DNA of 64,000 nucleotides from Arminella tubonensis (GCF_003240585.1 NZ_PCDP01000030.1:1-64000); one strand, 5' to 3'. Counted from the first letter of the stretch, positions 1-9,256 are shown. Numbers and translations are program-made. Notes: generated by a model not told the origin, from the letters alone.

Positions 1-115
1 TCAGGGCGATCCTCGCACCCGACAGCGCCGGGCGCTGCAGGATGTCGCCGATGATGTTCTTCATGAACACCGTCGAGCCGGCGCCGATGAAGGTGATCTT
101 GGGGTTGGCTGTCAT
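1..115 (-). CDS. GH4 family alpha-galactosidase/alpha-glucosidase, N-terminal fragment
   Basis: Only the first 38 codons are inside the window; the gene continues off the left edge. The protein begins MTANPKITFIGAGSTVF, a Rossmann-type start with G-A-G-S, as in NAD-dependent glycoside hydrolase family 4 enzymes (MelA/AglA type), which cleave alpha-galactosides or alpha-glucosides by an oxidation/elimination mechanism needing NAD and a divalent metal. GGAGA lies just before the ATG. It is divergent from the AraC regulator at 307, the usual arrangement for a sugar-responsive activator and its target. Substrate cannot be told from this fragment. Confidence 0.75.
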   Translation of the reverse strand, partial: MTANPKITFIGAGSTVFMKNIIGDILQRPALSGARIAL

Positions 116-306
116 CAATGTCTCCGCGCGTAAATGTCAGGCTACCTCGAACGCGGCCTTCACCAGCCGGGCCGTGTAGGGGTTTTCGAATTCGGATTTT
201 TTGCCACGGCCGCTCCGCCGCAGAAGTGGGTTCTGTCGCCGAAGCGGAATTATGCCTATAATCATTCGGCCGAACAGAGAACGATTGTGCTTTCGAGGGT
301 AATTTT
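116..306. promoter_or_regulatory. Divergent promoter region, GH4 gene / AraC regulator
   Basis: 191 bases between two divergent starts. The AraC gene has a clear ribosome site (GAGGG, about 8 bases before its ATG). An A/T-rich stretch around 250-300 is the likely promoter core for the regulator. I could not define a convincing repeated AraC half-site by eye. Confidence 0.5.
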
Positions 307-1194
307 ATGCTGCAGGACTTAATCGCCAACGGCCCGATCATGAGGACGGTCTCCCTGCCGCGGGGCAGGCACCGGCTGCATGCCATGCCGACCAGCGCCG
401 GCTATGAAATCCGTCAGAACGAAACCTATGACTGGGATGGTCGCAAGCGCGGGCAAACAGCCTTCACGGTACTGCAGCACACGATCGGTGGCGAGGGCCG
501 GCTACGATACGAGAACCGTAACTACAGACTGACGGCAGGTGACACGTTGCTGGTGCTGGTGCCCCACAATCACCGCTACTGGCTTGAGCAGAACCAGCGC
601 TGGGAGTATTTCTGGCTCTCGATGAACGGCGAGGAGGCGTTGCGGATCCATCGCCTCATTCTTGCGTCGGCCGGCCCGCTATTGCGACTGCAACAGGCCA
701 CGATCGACCATGTCGCCGACTGCAGCCTGCGCTTGATCCGCGAGGCGTCGACGCCGGCCAAGGCCTCCGCAATCGCCTATGAGGCGGCAATGGCGCTCTA
801 TGACGACGTCTTTGGCTCCCACGCCTTCGAAGCCGACATGAGTGTGATGCAGAGAGTAATCGACCATATCCGCGCAAATCTCGAAAGGGCCCTCTCCGTC
901 GAGGAGCTGGCCGGCATCAGCGGCCTCAGCCGCGCGCATTTCTCACGCGTCTTTACGGAAAGCGAAGGGATGCCGCCGGCGGAATTCGTGCTGCAGCAAC
1001 GCATGCAGCGGGCGGCCAAGCTTCTGACCAACGCCGCGTTCTTGCCGGTCAAGGAGGTGGCAATCATCTCCGGCTTCGATGACGCCAATTATTTCTCGAA
1101 GGTATTTCGTCGGGTGTACGGCATCACCCCGACCGAATTCCGCACCACCGGTATGTATGCAGCCGTCCAGCACAGCTTGTCAGCCGGCAAATAG
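307..1194 (+). CDS. AraC family transcriptional regulator (cupin plus AraC HTH)
   Basis: 295 aa, the usual length for sugar-sensing AraC regulators. Residues about 40-110 look like the N-terminal cupin ligand pocket. Residues about 185-285 carry the double helix-turn-helix: first helix pair around ALSVEELAGISGLSRAHFSR, then a second around LPVKEVAIISGFDDANYFSK and the family signature F-R-R-V-Y-G-I-T-P-T-E-F-R. Divergent orientation from the GH4 gene suggests it activates alpha-galactoside or related sugar use (compare MelR). Start chosen for its GAGGG ribosome site. Confidence 0.88.
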   Translation: MLQDLIANGPIMRTVSLPRGRHRLHAMPTSAGYEIRQNETYDWDGRKRGQTAFTVLQHTIGGEGRLRYENRNYRLTAGDTLLVLVPHNHRYWLEQNQRWEYFWLSMNGEEALRIHRLILASAGPLLRLQQATIDHVADCSLRLIREASTPAKASAIAYEAAMALYDDVFGSHAFEADMSVMQRVIDHIRANLERALSVEELAGISGLSRAHFSRVFTESEGMPPAEFVLQQRMQRAAKLLTNAAFLPVKEVAIISGFDDANYFSKVFRRVYGITPTEFRTTGMYAAVQHSLSAGK

Positions 1195-1208
1195 ATGGTT
1201 GCTTGCGG

Positions 1209-1631
1209 TCAGGCGGATCGCGCCGGGATCGTCGGCTCGACATGGTGCGAGTTCGCGCCTGCAAGCTTGCCTTCTTCGGCCTTGTAGAAATATTGGCTCG
1301 CGACAAGCCAACCTTTCAGCGGCCTCAACGGCGGAATGCAGGTGAGCAGCATGAACGGCAGGGTCGTGAAGATATGGACCCAATAGGGCGCGTTGAACGC
1401 GACCTCGATCCAGAGCGCAAGGGCGACGCTCGGGATGCAGGCAAAGCAGATCACGAAGAAAGCCGGGCCGTCTGCAGGATCGGCAAATGAATAGTCCAGG
1501 CCGCAGACCTCGCAAGATGGCCTGAGTGTCAGGAAACCGCTGAACAGATGCCCCTGACCGCAGCGCGGGCAGCGACCGCGAATGCCGGTCTGGACGGGTG
1601 GGAGCGGCGGCCATGTGTCATCGGATGACAT
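1209..1631 (-). CDS. DUF983 family small membrane protein with zinc ribbon
   Basis: 140 aa. Starts MSSDDTWPPLPP; a CPRCG at residues 21-25 and CEVCG at 40-44 form a four-cysteine zinc-ribbon-like knuckle, followed by two hydrophobic segments (roughly residues 55-80 and 85-105), the DUF983 layout. Function is unknown in the family. I start at the ATG at 1631 because AGGA sits about 10 bases upstream; an ATG 14 codons earlier lacks that. Its promoter (1742-1802) carries repeats like those before the MocR gene next door, so it is a candidate MocR target. Confidence 0.8.
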   Translation of the reverse strand: MSSDDTWPPLPPVQTGIRGRCPRCGQGHLFSGFLTLRPSCEVCGLDYSFADPADGPAFFVICFACIPSVALALWIEVAFNAPYWVHIFTTLPFMLLTCIPPLRPLKGWLVASQYFYKAEEGKLAGANSHHVEPTIPARSA

Positions 1632-1741
1632 TTGCTTTGTCCTTGTCGAAGCCTCGCCGGCGAAGCGCACCATGCGTGTCGTTGCAAAGCATAACGCCGA
1701 ACACGCGTCCCATAGGGCGCTGGATCCACGACGTTACAGCA

Positions 1742-1802
1742 TAGATAGATCAGATTGCATGGATTGTCAAATATTGTATGCACACAATACGCGGATTGTA
1801 TG
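1742..1802 (-). promoter_or_regulatory. Promoter and candidate MocR operator for the DUF983 gene
   Basis: Read on the minus strand: TTGACA (plus coordinates 1765-1770), 17-base spacer, TATCTA (1742-1747). Immediately upstream of the -35 lie three copies of one word: ATTGTATG at 1773-1780, its inverted form CACAATAC at 1783-1790 and a direct copy ATTGTATG at 1795-1802, the two direct copies 22 bases (two helical turns) apart. Position just upstream of -35 suits an activator. The same word occurs at 3252-3259 before the MocR gene. Confidence 0.6.
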
Positions 1803-1823
1803 TCGCTGCGACGATTTGACAGA

Positions 1824-3218
1824 TCAGACGACCGTGGCTGAGACGACCGGTGACTGCGCCAGCAGGTCGGCGACGATCCCGAGGCTCTGGCGCAGATGCT
1901 CGTGATCTTCGGCAGCACCAAGGCCAAGGCGCACGGCTTCAGGTGCGGAGCCGAGTGCAAAAGCATCGCTCGCGACCACGCCGATACCGGCGGACCGGAG
2001 CCTGGCAGCGAACTCGCCACGGGACCAGACGGAGGGAAGCCGAAGCCAGCCATGGAAGCCCTCCCGGTCTGCCAACAGGGCGCCGTCGGGCAGCAATTTT
2101 GAAGCGATCGCCTGCCTGGCCCTGGCTTCGCGGCGGATCGCTCCGAGCACCGCCTCGGCCGTTCCGTCCTCGATCCATCGGCTGGCAATCGCCGCCGTCA
2201 GCGGCGATGCCATCGCGGCAGTCGCCCGGATGACGCCGGCAAGGCGCGCCGCGGCCCTGAGATCGGGGACGACGAGATAGGCGATACGCAGAGCCGGCGA
2301 CAGGCACTTTGCCAGTCCGGCAATGTGATAGACCCTCTCCGGCGCCAGCGCTGCAAGCGGGGGAACCGGGGCGACCGGCAGTGCGCCATATGCATCGTCT
2401 TCGATGACGGCAACCTCGTATCGCGCCGCAATCTCCAGCAGTTTCCGTCTACGATCAAGCGGCAGGGTAATTGTCGTCGGGTTGCTGATCGTCGGGTTGC
2501 AGTACAGTGCTCTGGGCTTGTGCGTGATGCAGATCTGCTCGAAAATCTCGGGGAGGATACCGTTCTCGTCGATCGCAACACCTGCGACATTGAGCCGAAG
2601 TTGGGCCGCAACGGATAGAAAGCCCGGATAGGTCAAAGCCTCGGCGCAGACCGTATCGCCCGGCGCGGCGAGCAAGCTTACAACGGCAAGCAAGGCACCT
2701 TGCGCGCCGGGACAGACAAGCAGGCGCTCGACGCTTACCCCCGGAAGCCGGCTTGCCAGCCACGCTACCCCCGCCTCACGGTCGCGCGCCGCCCCGCCCG
2801 GCTGCTGATAGCGCAGCAAGAGCTCGAGCCCACCCTCCGCCTCAAGCGCGCCCACGCCCTCCCACATGCGGGCCGTCAGGGGAGCATCGTCGAAACGCGG
2901 CGGCAGGTTCATGCTCATGTCGACGAGCCCTGCCGGGGCGGGACGCAGCGTGGTCATACGGCCTTGGCGAACGTAGGTCCCCTGCCCCACGCGTCCGTCC
3001 ACCAGCCCGCGCCTCCGTGCTTCGGCATAAGCCCGCGTGACCGTGGTGAAATCTATACCCAATGCTTCAGCGAGCGAGCGCTGTGGCGGTAGCCGGGTAC
3101 CCGATGGCAGGCGACCGGAGCGGATGTCCGCTTGAAGCGCATCGGCAATCGCCAGATAGACGGGCCCATCGGCCCTCGCTATCGACGGCGTCCAGAAACT
3201 CGATTTCCGCTCATTCAT
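1824..3218 (-). CDS. MocR/PdxR-type regulator (GntR HTH fused to class I aminotransferase domain)
   Basis: 464 aa with the ATG at 3218 (MNERKSSFW). Residues about 15-80 are a GntR winged helix (IRSGRLPSGTRLPPQRSLAE, then TTVTRAYAEARRRGLV); residues about 110-460 are a fold-type I aminotransferase domain with the PLP lysine in GLAKCLSPALR. Such proteins use PLP or PLP adducts as effectors; PdxR controls PLP synthesis, TauR taurine and GabR GABA use. Longer upstream in-frame ATGs exist, but they would put the ATTGTATG repeats inside the coding region. Likely targets: itself and the DUF983 gene; the divergent pepT may also respond. Confidence 0.85.
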   Translation of the reverse strand: MNERKSSFWTPSIARADGPVYLAIADALQADIRSGRLPSGTRLPPQRSLAEALGIDFTTVTRAYAEARRRGLVDGRVGQGTYVRQGRMTTLRPAPAGLVDMSMNLPPRFDDAPLTARMWEGVGALEAEGGLELLLRYQQPGGAARDREAGVAWLASRLPGVSVERLLVCPGAQGALLAVVSLLAAPGDTVCAEALTYPGFLSVAAQLRLNVAGVAIDENGILPEIFEQICITHKPRALYCNPTISNPTTITLPLDRRRKLLEIAARYEVAVIEDDAYGALPVAPVPPLAALAPERVYHIAGLAKCLSPALRIAYLVVPDLRAAARLAGVIRATAAMASPLTAAIASRWIEDGTAEAVLGAIRREARARQAIASKLLPDGALLADREGFHGWLRLPSVWSRGEFAARLRSAGIGVVASDAFALGSAPEAVRLGLGAAEDHEHLRQSLGIVADLLAQSPVVSATVV

Positions 3219-3241
3219 GACAGTGCCAAGCTCGATTTGCA

Positions 3242-3259
3242 ATGTATGTATATTGTATG
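3242..3259 (-). promoter_or_regulatory. Candidate MocR autoregulatory operator
   Basis: ATGTATG (3242-3248) and ATTGTATG (3252-3259) are near-identical direct repeats one helical turn apart, 24-41 bases upstream of the MocR start and in the 127-base divergent region with pepT. Direct repeats are characteristic of MocR sites. Position near the MocR promoter core fits autorepression. Confidence 0.5.
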
Positions 3260-3345
3260 TTTTTGCCATTCCGGCAAGGGGCTTGGCTGTGGCGCCGACG
3301 AAGGCTACAGTCGATGGCCCGGCCGCATATATTGGATTTGACACC

Positions 3346-4578
3346 ATGACCGACACCGTTACCGATCGCTTTCTCCGCTACGTCGTCATCGACACCCAAT
3401 CGGACCCCAAGTCATCGACGCAGCCCACCACCGAAAAGCAGAGGAACCTTGGCCGGGTGCTGGTGGAGGAACTATTGGAGATCGGTCTATCCGATGCTCA
3501 TCTCGACGAGCACGGCTACGTCTATGCAACTATTCCATCGAATGTTGAAAAGCCGGTACCGGTAATCTGCTTTTGCTCGCACATGGATACCGCACCCGAC
3601 TTCACTGGCACAAACGTCAAGCCGCAAGTGATGCGAAACTACAGTGGTAGCGACATCAAGCTTTCCGGCGACCCGCAACAGATCATTCGCCTCAGCGACA
3701 ATCCGGCGCTGCGTGACCAGATCGGCAATGACATCATCACGACTGACGGGACGACGCTGCTGGGCGCCGACGACAAGGCCGGCCTTGCCGAAATCATGAC
3801 GGCCGCCCAGTTCCTGATGGACAATCCCGAGATCAAGCACGGAACGATCAAGCTTCTGTTCACGCCGGACGAGGAAGTCGGGCGCGGAGCAGACAAGGTC
3901 GACCTGGCAAAGCTGGATGCGCAGTTCGCCTATACCGTCGATGGCGAAACCGCCGGCCATATCGAAGATGAGACGTTCTCGGCGGATGGTGTCGAGATCA
4001 CCATCCAGGGGGTCGCCATACATCCGGGCTTTGCCAAGGGAAAGATGGAAAACGCGATCAAGATCGCCGGGGCGATCATCAGCCGCCTGCCGAAGGAAGC
4101 AGCGCCTGAAACGACAACGGGGAGACAAGGCTTTATTCACCCAACTGGCGTGAGCGGCTCGATGGAAAAGGCGGCCCTCAGCCTTATTGTCCGCGACTTC
4201 AACGACGAGGGCCTGGCCGCCAAGGAAACGGTCCTCGAGACGATCGTCAAGGAGGTCATGACGGACTATCCCGGCTCTTCCTACAACTTTGCGGTCAAGC
4301 AGCAGTACCGCAACATGAAGGTCATTCTCGACCGCAACCCCGAGATCGTCGATAATGCCATCGAGGCAGTCCGGCGCGCCGGCATGGTGCCGGTGCGCGG
4401 CAGCATTCGCGGCGGCACCGATGGTTCGCGGCTGTCGTTCATGGGCCTGCCCTGCCCAAACATCTTTGCAGGCGGCCACGCTTTTCACTCGCCGCTCGAA
4501 TGGATCAGCGTGCAGGATATGGAAAGAGCAGTGAGGACGCTGGTCGAACTTGCGAAAATCTGGGAGGAGCGCGCCTAG
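3346..4578 (+). CDS. pepT: Peptidase T (tripeptide aminopeptidase, M20B)
   Basis: 410 aa, normal for PepT. Metallopeptidase family M20 ligands are all visible: SHMDTAPD (His79, Asp81), GADDKAG (Asp142), the general base pair in TPDEEVGRG (Glu176/177), TVDGE (Asp199) and a late His in AGGHAFHSPLEW. It removes N-terminal residues from tripeptides in the cytoplasm using two zinc ions. Start at MTDTVTDRFLRYV matches the family; an upstream in-frame ATG at 3217 would add 43 unrelated residues spanning the regulator's operator. No strong ribosome site is seen. Confidence 0.92.
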   Translation: MTDTVTDRFLRYVVIDTQSDPKSSTQPTTEKQRNLGRVLVEELLEIGLSDAHLDEHGYVYATIPSNVEKPVPVICFCSHMDTAPDFTGTNVKPQVMRNYSGSDIKLSGDPQQIIRLSDNPALRDQIGNDIITTDGTTLLGADDKAGLAEIMTAAQFLMDNPEIKHGTIKLLFTPDEEVGRGADKVDLAKLDAQFAYTVDGETAGHIEDETFSADGVEITIQGVAIHPGFAKGKMENAIKIAGAIISRLPKEAAPETTTGRQGFIHPTGVSGSMEKAALSLIVRDFNDEGLAAKETVLETIVKEVMTDYPGSSYNFAVKQQYRNMKVILDRNPEIVDNAIEAVRRAGMVPVRGSIRGGTDGSRLSFMGLPCPNIFAGGHAFHSPLEWISVQDMERAVRTLVELAKIWEERA

Positions 4579-4591
4579 ACGCACTCGGCAA

Positions 4592-5794
4592 TCAGCGAAG
4601 TCCTTTCGTTCCGTCAAGCAGCAGGAGCAGTAACATGCCGACTGCTCCCGCTGCCGCTCCGATTATCGCGGTCCCGGAATAGCTGCTGATACCGGTGCCA
4701 ATCGCAAAGAGGACAGCACTCAGCCCGGCGCTTAGAAAGAGATTGACTGAAATGAGCGCGCTGCCGAGACCCGGCCGCTCGGCGATCAAATCCTGCAAAT
4801 AGGTAATCGGAATGCTGATCAACGCTGCTGCCCCGGCGCCGCTGATCAGCGTCAGGGCGTAGACGTGCCACGGCGCGGAAGCAAAGCCGAGCAGCGCAAG
4901 GTAGGCGACATAGATGGTGGTGCCGATTGCCAACGCGGTCACGTTGCTCATAGAACGCTGAAGGCGCCCCCAGGCAACGATGAAGACGACTTCGAGGAAG
5001 GCAACGATGCCGACCAGCACGCCGATATCAGTCACAGTTCCATGTGCCGCCCCCGTCACGATCAGCGGCAGGACGGCTGCACTGATGTGCAATGTGCTAC
5101 AGATCAAGGCGATGGCGATCAGGCGTATGAAAATTTTCGGTGACAGGACTTCGCCGAGCGCTGCGAGGTGGGAAAGATGGGCCCTTGCATGTTCGCCCGT
5201 TCCCTTTTGTCGAGGCAGAAAGCCGGCAATCAACCCCAGGCAGATGGTGCAGGCAAGACAGGCAAAAAGATAAGCCGGCAACATGCTGCTTGCATGCGAC
5301 AGAAGCGCACCGGTGATCCCGGGAACAAGGACCCAGGATAGCGAAATCATTGCCCGCACGCCGGAATTTACCGTCGCAACCTCGTGCCGGGCCATGCCCT
5401 TGGCGGTGGCTCGGACATTGGCAAAAAGCAGCGAATTCAGCGCGTTGTACACTGGCAACAGGAAGAGGGCGCTCAGGACAAATGTCGGCTGTGTCGGGAA
5501 AAGATAGACGACACCATAGCCAAGCACGCCGAATACGGTGACGGACAACATCATCGAGCGATAGTCGCCGAGCCGATCGGCAAGATTGCCGACGAGAACG
5601 CTGACGATGACGTTGACGGCGGCCGCCGCAAAGATCAGCGCGGAGTAAAGCCCGTTGCTGAGGCCCAATTCGCGAATGCCGATCACCGATTGATAGGGCG
5701 AGGTTGCAGCGCCTGCAAATCCGTAAGCGAAGATCGCAAGCATGCTGACCCGGATCGTCGGGTTGCGGAAGACATCGGGGATGAGAGCGGCCAT
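4592..5794 (-). CDS. MFS transporter, sugar-efflux-like
   Basis: 400 aa with about twelve hydrophobic segments and a loop 2-3 motif GNLADRLGDYR, the hallmark of the major facilitator superfamily. Last gene of the minus-strand group that starts with ridA at 11376, behind an M81 peptidase. Substrate is not readable; context suggests export or import of a sugar, amino sugar or small peptide product. The stop lies 13 bases from the end of convergent pepT. Confidence 0.8.
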   Translation of the reverse strand: MAALIPDVFRNPTIRVSMLAIFAYGFAGAATSPYQSVIGIRELGLSNGLYSALIFAAAAVNVIVSVLVGNLADRLGDYRSMMLSVTVFGVLGYGVVYLFPTQPTFVLSALFLLPVYNALNSLLFANVRATAKGMARHEVATVNSGVRAMISLSWVLVPGITGALLSHASSMLPAYLFACLACTICLGLIAGFLPRQKGTGEHARAHLSHLAALGEVLSPKIFIRLIAIALICSTLHISAAVLPLIVTGAAHGTVTDIGVLVGIVAFLEVVFIVAWGRLQRSMSNVTALAIGTTIYVAYLALLGFASAPWHVYALTLISGAGAAALISIPITYLQDLIAERPGLGSALISVNLFLSAGLSAVLFAIGTGISSYSGTAIIGAAAGAVGMLLLLLLDGTKGLR

Positions 5795-5820
5795 GGGTCG
5801 ATAGGGACGGGAATGTACAT

Positions 5821-5885
5821 GCCCGGTTCGTCCGGGCGGTAGGGCTTTAGCAGCTTCGCCCCTGAGCCGGAAGCCGCCAAAGCCC
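5821..5885. repeat. Intercistronic inverted repeats between M81 peptidase and MFS genes
   Basis: GCCCGG (5821-5826), five-base loop, CCGGGC (5832-5837) is a perfect 6-bp hairpin; GGGCTTT (5842-5848) and AAAGCCC (5879-5885) form a second 7-bp pairing. No U-run follows in the direction of transcription, so this is more likely an RNA stability or partial attenuation element than a full terminator. Confidence 0.45.
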
Positions 5886-5890
5886 GGTTC

Positions 5891-7327
5891 TCAGTCTTTC
5901 CAGCGCGCCGAGAAGCGGGCTTTCGGTTGATATTCGAAGATCCGGTCGAACGGGAAGGCCGGACGCATGCGTCGCTTGCTGACGAGGCCCTCGATGTCCT
6001 GATTGACCACGCCGTTCGTCAGCGCCATCACGTTGGGATTGGCGATCGGCGCCAGCTCCGGCGAAAGATAGCCGGATTTGACGACGAGCAGCCGCACGGA
6101 CTTCGGATCAAGCTCGAGACGGCTGAAGTCCTCGATATTGTGATAGGGACGCCGCCTGGCGGCAAGAACGATGGCAATGCCACCCGTCAGGACGACTGCC
6201 TGCCGTGCGGCCTCCGTGCCTGGATCGTCGAGGAAGATCACCTCCGCCTCGGTTGAAACCGGCGAACTAGCCGGATCGAGGTTGCCGCCGATCTTAAGCT
6301 CGACTATCCGGCCGATTCCTGCCGCAAAGCAGGCTTCGACAGCCGGTCTGTCGGTGATACCGGCCAACAGCGCGCCTTGAAAATCGCGCGCGATCAGTTC
6401 CCGCAGCACATCCGCCCGGTCTCCGACGCCGCCGCCCGTCGGATTATCCGCGGAATCGGCAAGGATGACTGGCGACGTTGAAGCGCGCTCGGCAATATCG
6501 AGCATTTCGTCCAACGGCCCGGTGACCGGACCGAAGCCGAAATCCTCGCGCGCAGCCCAATAGGAAAACGCGATTTCCTCCGCCGCCTTCGATGCTGCGG
6601 CCTTATCGACGCCCGTGACGACGGCACAAGCGGTCGCGCGGGGTTCGTCCGCCCAGACGTAGCCAATCATCAGATTGGCATCGAGAATGCCGGTCTGCTT
6701 GTCGAACTCTGGCAACCCCAGGTAAATCCTCCTGGCTGGCTCGTCCTCTGTTGATGTGCATTCCCCCGGCAGCAGCACCGGGACCGGCGCCCAGGCGATG
6801 CCGGGCAGCCAACCCGTTCTCACCGCTTCGATCAGCATCGACCAGGCACGCACCATCGTCTCGCGAACATCGATATGCGGGGCTGTCCTGTACGCGGCGA
6901 AGATGTCGAGCTGATCGATGATGCGCTGGCTGACATTGCCATGCAGGTCGTAGCTTGCTGCAATGGGGCAATCCGGCCCGACAACCGTGCGGGCTGTCGA
7001 AATCCAGTCGCCTTCAGCATCGTCCATCCCCTCGACGTTGATTGCGCCGTGCATGGCCAGATAGAGCCCGTTGAGAGGCAAAGCCGCTTTCAAGAGATCG
7101 AGGAACTCGGTCTTGAAGGCCTCGTAGGCCACGCGCGAGACCGGACCGCCCGGAATAGCGCGGGCGTGAATGAGGGGAATATGCTCGATGCCGTCGGCTT
7201 TAAGGAAGCTGAAATAATCCGAGCCGAGGAGCTCCGCACCGCGCATGACGCGGAAGTCCTCCACTGCCATCAGCACCGGCGAATAGGTGCTGCACTCCGT
7301 GTGAATTCCACCAACTGCAATGCGCAT
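5891..7327 (-). CDS. M81 family metallopeptidase (MlrC-like), copy 1
   Basis: 478 aa. Begins MRIAVGGIHTECSTYSP; metal-site motifs SYDLHGN and DSADNPTGGGVGD are those of MlrC, the microcystin linear-peptide hydrolase whose family is a zinc peptidase. Most relatives lie in sugar or amide clusters and have unknown substrates. Starts 9 bases after the GH20 stop, with AAGG before the ATG, so it is cotranscribed with the hexosaminidase. A second, clearly diverged member is at 12001-13476 in the same locus. The substrate may be an amide-linked amino acid or sugar conjugate; that part is inference. Confidence 0.85.
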   Translation of the reverse strand: MRIAVGGIHTECSTYSPVLMAVEDFRVMRGAELLGSDYFSFLKADGIEHIPLIHARAIPGGPVSRVAYEAFKTEFLDLLKAALPLNGLYLAMHGAINVEGMDDAEGDWISTARTVVGPDCPIAASYDLHGNVSQRIIDQLDIFAAYRTAPHIDVRETMVRAWSMLIEAVRTGWLPGIAWAPVPVLLPGECTSTEDEPARRIYLGLPEFDKQTGILDANLMIGYVWADEPRATACAVVTGVDKAAASKAAEEIAFSYWAAREDFGFGPVTGPLDEMLDIAERASTSPVILADSADNPTGGGVGDRADVLRELIARDFQGALLAGITDRPAVEACFAAGIGRIVELKIGGNLDPASSPVSTEAEVIFLDDPGTEAARQAVVLTGGIAIVLAARRRPYHNIEDFSRLELDPKSVRLLVVKSGYLSPELAPIANPNVMALTNGVVNQDIEGLVSKRRMRPAFPFDRIFEYQPKARFSARWKD

Positions 7328-7336
7328 GGCCGGACC

Positions 7337-9256
7337 TTACAAACTTGGGCTAAGAGGTACGATGGCGGCGAAACGCTGCCAGTCCTTCGCTGCCTTGGGC
7401 GTCCAGGCGGCTTCGGCGATTGCCGGCAGACGAGGGAAGACGAGGCGGTTGAAATAACCGCGCGACAGGAAGTGCTCCGACCAGATGCAGGCCTGCACCC
7501 CTCTCATCCTGTCCTTCAACTCCTCCGGAAAATCCCCTTCCGCTTCGTAGCCATAGGTATGGGCCGGCGGGACGGTGCCTGCCCAGCTTGCCCCTGGCTC
7601 CTGAAATGCCTCCGCCTGTACCATGTCGAGGTAGTAGGCTTGCCCCGGCGTCATGACGACGTCATAGCCTTCCCGCGCGAGCTCGATACCGACCTTCGGG
7701 TTCTCCCAGGCCATTAGCAGCGTATCCGTCGCACCGACGCCGCCGCCATGGGCAACCTCGTTCCAGCCGGCAAGCTTGCGCCCGCGCGCGGTGAGCATCT
7801 CCTTGATGCGCTTGAGGAAGTAGGATTGGAGCGCGAAGGTCCCCGAGATACCCTCTTCCTCCATCAGCTTCTTGGCCAGCGGCGACGCAAGCCAGGAGCC
7901 GTCTGCCACCTCGTCGCCGCCGATGTGAATATAGGCGGACGGGAATAGTTCGACCATTTCGTCGAAGACGTTTTCGAGGAATTGGTAGGTAAAGGGAACT
8001 GCCGGGTTCAAGGCATTGTTGGCATAGCCCTGCACCGAGTGATAGCTCTCGGGAGCTTCCTGTCCGTCCGTTAGCTCGGGCACAGCGACCAGCGTTGCCG
8101 CATTGTGGCCCGGGATGTCGATTTCCGGGATGACCTCGACGCTCAGCGAGCGCGCGTGGGCGACAATGGCCTTCACGTCATCCTGCGAATAGAATCCGCC
8201 GACCGGCTCTGCACCGTTGCCAAGCTGCGGCAGTATCGGCTCGTCCGGCCCGCGCAAGACCCCCGCGGTCGTCAACGCCGGATAGGCCCTGATCTCCAGG
8301 CGCCAGGCCTCGTCATCGCTCAAATGCCAATGGAATATGTTGAGCTTCAGCCAGGCGATGATATCGATCAGCCGGGTGACATCGGCTACCGGATAGAACT
8401 GGCGCGAAACGTCGAGATGGCACCCGCGCCAGCCGTAGCGCGGCCCGTCGGAGATCGTGCCGGCGTTGGGAAAGCGAAATTTGCCGGGGCTGCTGCGGGC
8501 GCCATGAAGCAATTGCGCGAGCGAGGTCAGGCCATACTGCCGACCCGCCGCATTGGAATAGGAAAGGCTGATCTCATCCGAAGAAAACGCCAGCAAATAG
8601 CCCTCCTTGGCAATCGCGGCATTGCTGACAAAGCGCAACGACCGGCCTTGCACAGACGACGAGAGACTGAAGGGCACATGGGCGCTCTCGAAAAGTCGGC
8701 GAAAGTGTGAAATCGCGGTCGAGACGGCGCGCTGCTCTTCGAAAGAACAGCCAACAGCCGGATAAAGCACGACGGGAAAGCCTTCACCAGGCTTGGCATT
8801 GATTTCGGCCGGCCAAGGCTGCAGGGCGAAGGGCAGATCGAGTTTGCCTTCCGGCAGCAGAACAGGCGGGGGCTCGCTCACGCGGCCCTCGAGTAGAAGA
8901 TCCGACACGGCGACAGAAACATGCTTGCCGGAGGCGAGCGTCAGATAGGCGGATTTGGCGCCATCGGTGCAATGGCGGGCCGGACGATGCAGACCACTCA
9001 CCGTGAAGGTCCAGCTCTGACCAACCCCGACCGTCACGCCCGCCGGTGGGGCGAATTCGTGGAAATTGGCATCGCGTCGCAGGAAGGTTGCATTGCCGCA
9101 GGCCTTCGGATCAATGACGCGCGTAAGCGACGTATAGACAAGGCTGAAACCCGAAAGTGCTTCGTCCGAAAGATTGAAAAGGGTGAAGCTGAAGCTGCCG
9201 TTTGGGCCGCCATCCGGTTGCCAGGTACTTTCAAGGCGATAAGAAGCCGGCTGCAT
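7337..9256 (-). CDS. GH20 beta-N-acetylhexosaminidase
   Basis: 639 aa. Contains the GH20 landmarks GWRGCHLDVSRQFYP, KLNIFHWHLSDDEAWRLEI, EVIPEIDIPGHN and HIGGDEVADGSW; the Asp-Glu pair of HIGGDEV (about residues 447-448) is the catalytic pair for substrate-assisted hydrolysis of terminal GlcNAc or GalNAc. No signal peptide is evident, so it probably acts on imported oligosaccharides in the cytoplasm. I start at the second ATG (9256) because GAGAGGA lies 6 bases upstream; the ATG at 9262 abuts that site. Between an SDR and an M81 peptidase in the RpiR-led operon. Confidence 0.92.
   Translation of the reverse strand: MQPASYRLESTWQPDGGPNGSFSFTLFNLSDEALSGFSLVYTSLTRVIDPKACGNATFLRRDANFHEFAPPAGVTVGVGQSWTFTVSGLHRPARHCTDGAKSAYLTLASGKHVSVAVSDLLLEGRVSEPPPVLLPEGKLDLPFALQPWPAEINAKPGEGFPVVLYPAVGCSFEEQRAVSTAISHFRRLFESAHVPFSLSSSVQGRSLRFVSNAAIAKEGYLLAFSSDEISLSYSNAAGRQYGLTSLAQLLHGARSSPGKFRFPNAGTISDGPRYGWRGCHLDVSRQFYPVADVTRLIDIIAWLKLNIFHWHLSDDEAWRLEIRAYPALTTAGVLRGPDEPILPQLGNGAEPVGGFYSQDDVKAIVAHARSLSVEVIPEIDIPGHNAATLVAVPELTDGQEAPESYHSVQGYANNALNPAVPFTYQFLENVFDEMVELFPSAYIHIGGDEVADGSWLASPLAKKLMEEEGISGTFALQSYFLKRIKEMLTARGRKLAGWNEVAHGGGVGATDTLLMAWENPKVGIELAREGYDVVMTPGQAYYLDMVQAEAFQEPGASWAGTVPPAHTYGYEAEGDFPEELKDRMRGVQACIWSEHFLSRGYFNRLVFPRLPAIAEAAWTPKAAKDWQRFAAIVPLSPSL

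Noticed and set aside
3487-4617. 376-codon open frame antisense to pepT
   Set aside because: The sense strand has all M20 metal ligands; the antisense frame has no recognisable domain.
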